From Halanaerobium saccharolyticum (lineage in GTDB: Bacteria > Bacillota > Halanaerobiia > Halanaerobiales > Halanaerobiaceae): a stretch of DNA of 64,000 nt. A program made the translations under genes and the position numbers. Positions 61,838-64,000 of the stretch are shown here, in pieces. The DNA is taken from the NCBI RefSeq assembly GCF_003259895.1, contig NZ_QLME01000001.1, forward strand, positions 297,834 to 361,833, written 5' to 3'. Numbering within the stretch: the first letter of the stretch is position 1; each line of letters starts with the position of its first letter. The notes beneath the pieces are model-generated. The model was not told where the DNA came from. It did not search any database and was given only the letters and a program-made list of their open reading frames with translations.

Positions 61838-63313
61838 CTAAAGTTCTTCTAATAAACCTGTTCTCCGGTTAAACTCTTCTATTAACTTATCAATTTCTTC
61901 TGCCTGGGAATGAATTCCGCCCCAGTAATTTTCATAATCATACCACTGAGCATTTAATTCTTCCGAATCTCTACCCTGCTGTTCAATCCAGGTATAATAT
62001 TTAAGATTATGAACTCTATGTCTTTCTTCAAGTCCCATCTCTAAAATATTTTCTGTATTTATACCTTGTAAATAACGCTGATAATCCTTAATTGCATCTT
62101 CCCTTGTGTATTCTCCTCTATCTTCTCTCATTTCTTCCAGGCGGGAGGAATATAATTCTAACGAGTCAGTTAAGACTGTCATCAGCATCTGATTTTGATC
62201 AAGCTCATAGTACTTGGCCATTTTAATTGCTCCAACCAGATTTGCTATCCCGGAAATTCCCATCAGTTCAAGTTTTTCGACAAATTCACTGGGAACACCC
62301 TGCTCGATTAGATATTCTCTTCCAACTTCTTCGTTAAATAATCTGAGCAGAGAAACTGCTCTTTCATCATCAATAGCAACTGCCATATCAGTGTTTTTAA
62401 CATTATGAATCCAGGGTATATGTTTATCACCAATACCTTCAATTCTGTGGGCCCCAAAACCATTGCTTAAAATTGTTGGACACTGCAGTGCTTCCCCAAC
62501 AGCAATTTTACTCTGAGGGAACTGATCTTTAAGATGATCACCAGCTCCTAAAGTACCGGCAGAACCTGATGTTGCAAAAAAGCCAAAATAGTTTCCTTTT
62601 TCGCCCATTTCAGATCTGATAACTTCTTCCATTGCAGAACCTGTAACCTCATAATGCCAGAGGTGGTTGCCGAATTCTTCAAACTGATTGAAAACTGTAA
62701 TATTATCTCTGGTTTCCCGCAGTTCCCAGACCTTATCGAAAATTTCCTTAACATTACTTTCTGTTCCGGGAGTAGAAATCACCTCACCTGCAACTTTCTG
62801 GAGCCAGTCAAAACGCTCCTTACTCATCCCCTCGGGTAAAATTGCAATTGAATCACAGGCTAAAAGCTGAGAGTTGTAAGCTCCACCACGGCAGTAATTA
62901 CCGGTTGAGGGCCAGACTGCATGGCTGGAGGTTGGATCAAACTGGCCTGTTACCAGCTGGGGAGCAAGACAGCCATAGGTAGCTCCCACCTTATGGGCAC
63001 CGGTAGGGAACCATTTACCAACTACCGCAAAAATTCGAGCCTCAACACCTGTCAGTTCTGAAGGGAATTCTATATAATTTACACCATCATAAAGGCCTCC
63101 ATCTTTTTTAGGCTCATTTTTCCAGCTGATGCGGAATAAATTATAGCTGTTTACATCCCAGAGACCGATATCTTTCAACTTTTCTTTGATCTTATCTGGA
63201 ATAAGCTCCGGGTTTTTCATCTGCTTAAAAGTTGGCAGAATTATATTCTCTTCCCGGGCACGCTCAACTGCTTTTTCTAACTGTTTTTCGTTTAAATCTA
63301 AATTAATCATCAT
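61838..63313 (-). CDS. Fold-type-II PLP enzyme, 491 residues (candidate ammonia-lyase)
   Basis: 491 residues. PLP landmarks are FPTGAHKVGATYG with Lys108 as the probable Schiff-base lysine, the glycine/serine loop WPSTGNYCRGGAYNSQLL (Ser136), FATSGSAGTLGAGDHLKD for the phosphate, and a C-terminal extension of about 130 mostly acidic helical residues. It is longer than cysteine synthase or diaminopropionate lyase (about 400). In ygeW/ygeY/ssnA clusters the last step is often elimination of ammonia from 2,3-diaminopropionate by YgeX, and this protein or its neighbour could fill that role; this is inference. The second ATG at 63310 is better spaced from GGGAGGAAA than the first. Confidence 0.8.
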   Translation of the reverse strand: MMINLDLNEKQLEKAVERAREENIILPTFKQMKNPELIPDKIKEKLKDIGLWDVNSYNLFRISWKNEPKKDGGLYDGVNYIEFPSELTGVEARIFAVVGKWFPTGAHKVGATYGCLAPQLVTGQFDPTSSHAVWPSTGNYCRGGAYNSQLLACDSIAILPEGMSKERFDWLQKVAGEVISTPGTESNVKEIFDKVWELRETRDNITVFNQFEEFGNHLWHYEVTGSAMEEVIRSEMGEKGNYFGFFATSGSAGTLGAGDHLKDQFPQSKIAVGEALQCPTILSNGFGAHRIEGIGDKHIPWIHNVKNTDMAVAIDDERAVSLLRLFNEEVGREYLIEQGVPSEFVEKLELMGISGIANLVGAIKMAKYYELDQNQMLMTVLTDSLELYSSRLEEMREDRGEYTREDAIKDYQRYLQGINTENILEMGLEERHRVHNLKYYTWIEQQGRDSEELNAQWYDYENYWGGIHSQAEEIDKLIEEFNRRTGLLEEL

Positions 63314-63434
63314 TTTCCTCCCTTTTTATAGTAAGAGTATTTGAAAAATTGTCTGCTTAAAAAATTAAATCACACTTTATATATTCAATGAGATTTAAAT
63401 TAATCCTGCAATATTCCGCAGATAAAATAAAAAA

Positions 63435-63456
63435 AATACCCGGATACCCGGGTATT
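63435..63456 (-). terminator. Rho-independent terminator of the OsmC-family gene
   Basis: AATACCCGG and CCGGGTATT pair around a 4-base loop; the minus strand runs into TTTTTTTTATTTT. It separates the OsmC gene from the PLP-enzyme operon. Confidence 0.85.
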
Positions 63457-63468
63457 GAATAATATCTA

Positions 63469-63882
63469 TTAATCTGTGTGTTCTATTTGATAACTGGAAG
63501 TAATTTCCGCATTGAGGGAGTTGCTGGCTGAACAGTACTTTTCTTCAGAAAGCTTAATTGCTCTTTTTACTTTTCGATCATCCAGTTTTTTTCCCTTCAG
63601 TTTATACTTAATATGGATTTTAGTAAAACGCTTTGGAGCTTCCTCTGCTCTCTCTGCCTCAACATCCAGCTCAAAATCTTCCAGTTCGGTTTTCATTTTC
63701 CTTAAAATTAAAACAATATCAATACCGGTACAGCCGGCCAGTCCAGCCAGCAGAAGTTCCATGGGCCTTGGACCCTTATTATGACCCCCACTTTTTTCTG
63801 CCGCATCGACAGTTAAATCATGACCTGATGCCAGCTGGTTTTTAAATTCTAAATCTCCCTGCCAGTCTACATTAATTTTCAT
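63469..63882 (-). CDS. OsmC/Ohr-family protein
   Basis: 137 residues from the ATG at 63882 behind AGAGGAGGCACAATT. The two redox cysteines of the family are Cys51 (LAGLAGCTGIDIVLIL) and Cys117 (EKYCSASNSL), and GPRPMELLLAGLAGC is the usual core motif. OsmC/Ohr proteins reduce organic or lipid hydroperoxides with thiol donors, although the YhfA-like branch, which this short RPMELLL form resembles, is less well understood. It is a separate transcription unit with its own terminator. Confidence 0.88.
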   Translation of the reverse strand: MKINVDWQGDLEFKNQLASGHDLTVDAAEKSGGHNKGPRPMELLLAGLAGCTGIDIVLILRKMKTELEDFELDVEAERAEEAPKRFTKIHIKYKLKGKKLDDRKVKRAIKLSEEKYCSASNSLNAEITSSYQIEHTD

Positions 63883-64000
63883 AATTGTGCCTCCTCTGGA
63901 TTTGCCGTACTGTAAAATATTTTTGAACATTTTTCAGTCTAAACCTTGTTATATCAACAATCTATATTTAAAACTTGCCAACCTCCCCTTTTCAAGGTAT

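Overview
The window comes from a low-GC, anaerobic, probably halophilic Firmicute. The mix of CUT1 sugar importers, GH2/GH3/GH43 enzymes, nickel-type lactate racemase, Mo-hydroxylases and acidic proteins with strong GGAGG ribosome sites resembles Halanaerobiales; this is my inference from gene style, not a database match. Nearly everything is on the minus strand; only a UbiA-family prenyltransferase (1793) and a TlpA-like thioredoxin (38436) are on plus.

Layout, left to right. 1-6.2 kb: the end of a NitT/TauT-type ABC importer, a prenyltransferase, a DUF362 protein, a Gfo/Idh/MocA dehydrogenase and an aminotransferase. 6.3-31.4 kb: a glycan-use region with a LacI-type regulator, a LacZ-type GH2 beta-galactosidase, a GH3 enzyme, a secreted GH43, two more GH2 enzymes, and three CUT1 importers that each have a binding protein and two permeases but no ATPase. 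One permease is frameshifted. Two paralogous ArsR-like regulators flank the second and third systems, and their upstream DNA shares identical motifs. 31.5-37.9 kb: a MoxR/DUF58/DUF4129 operon, a LarA homolog and S-adenosylhomocysteinase. 38.4-39.4 kb: thioredoxin-like protein and a cupin.

39.7-63.3 kb is a purine-catabolism region. It holds a purine-riboswitch-controlled NCS2 permease, adenine deaminase, a PreA-like ferredoxin dehydrogenase, two complete sets of xanthine-dehydrogenase-type Mo hydroxylase genes (one with its large subunit split into two genes), SsnA, an 8-oxoguanine-deaminase-like amidohydrolase, a xanthine/urate-type NCS2 permease, YgeW, YgeY, an XRE-cupin regulator and two fold-type-II PLP enzymes. 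Read together these suggest uptake and deamination of purines, hydroxylation or reduction at the xanthine/urate level, and ring-fragment breakdown through carbamoyl transfer and ammonia elimination. The ring-opening hydrolase (HyuA/YgeZ type) and carbamate kinase are not in the window.

Three noncoding themes stand out. A dispersed palindrome family built on GTACC(A/G)GGTAC has ten copies and has been captured into one coding sequence. Two large nested-hairpin elements sit inside the purine region (50436-50514 and 55707-55858), the second as a candidate leader RNA of a Mo-hydroxylase operon. A gap-free purine riboswitch carries an unusual core substitution and is followed by a 59-bp tandem repeat.
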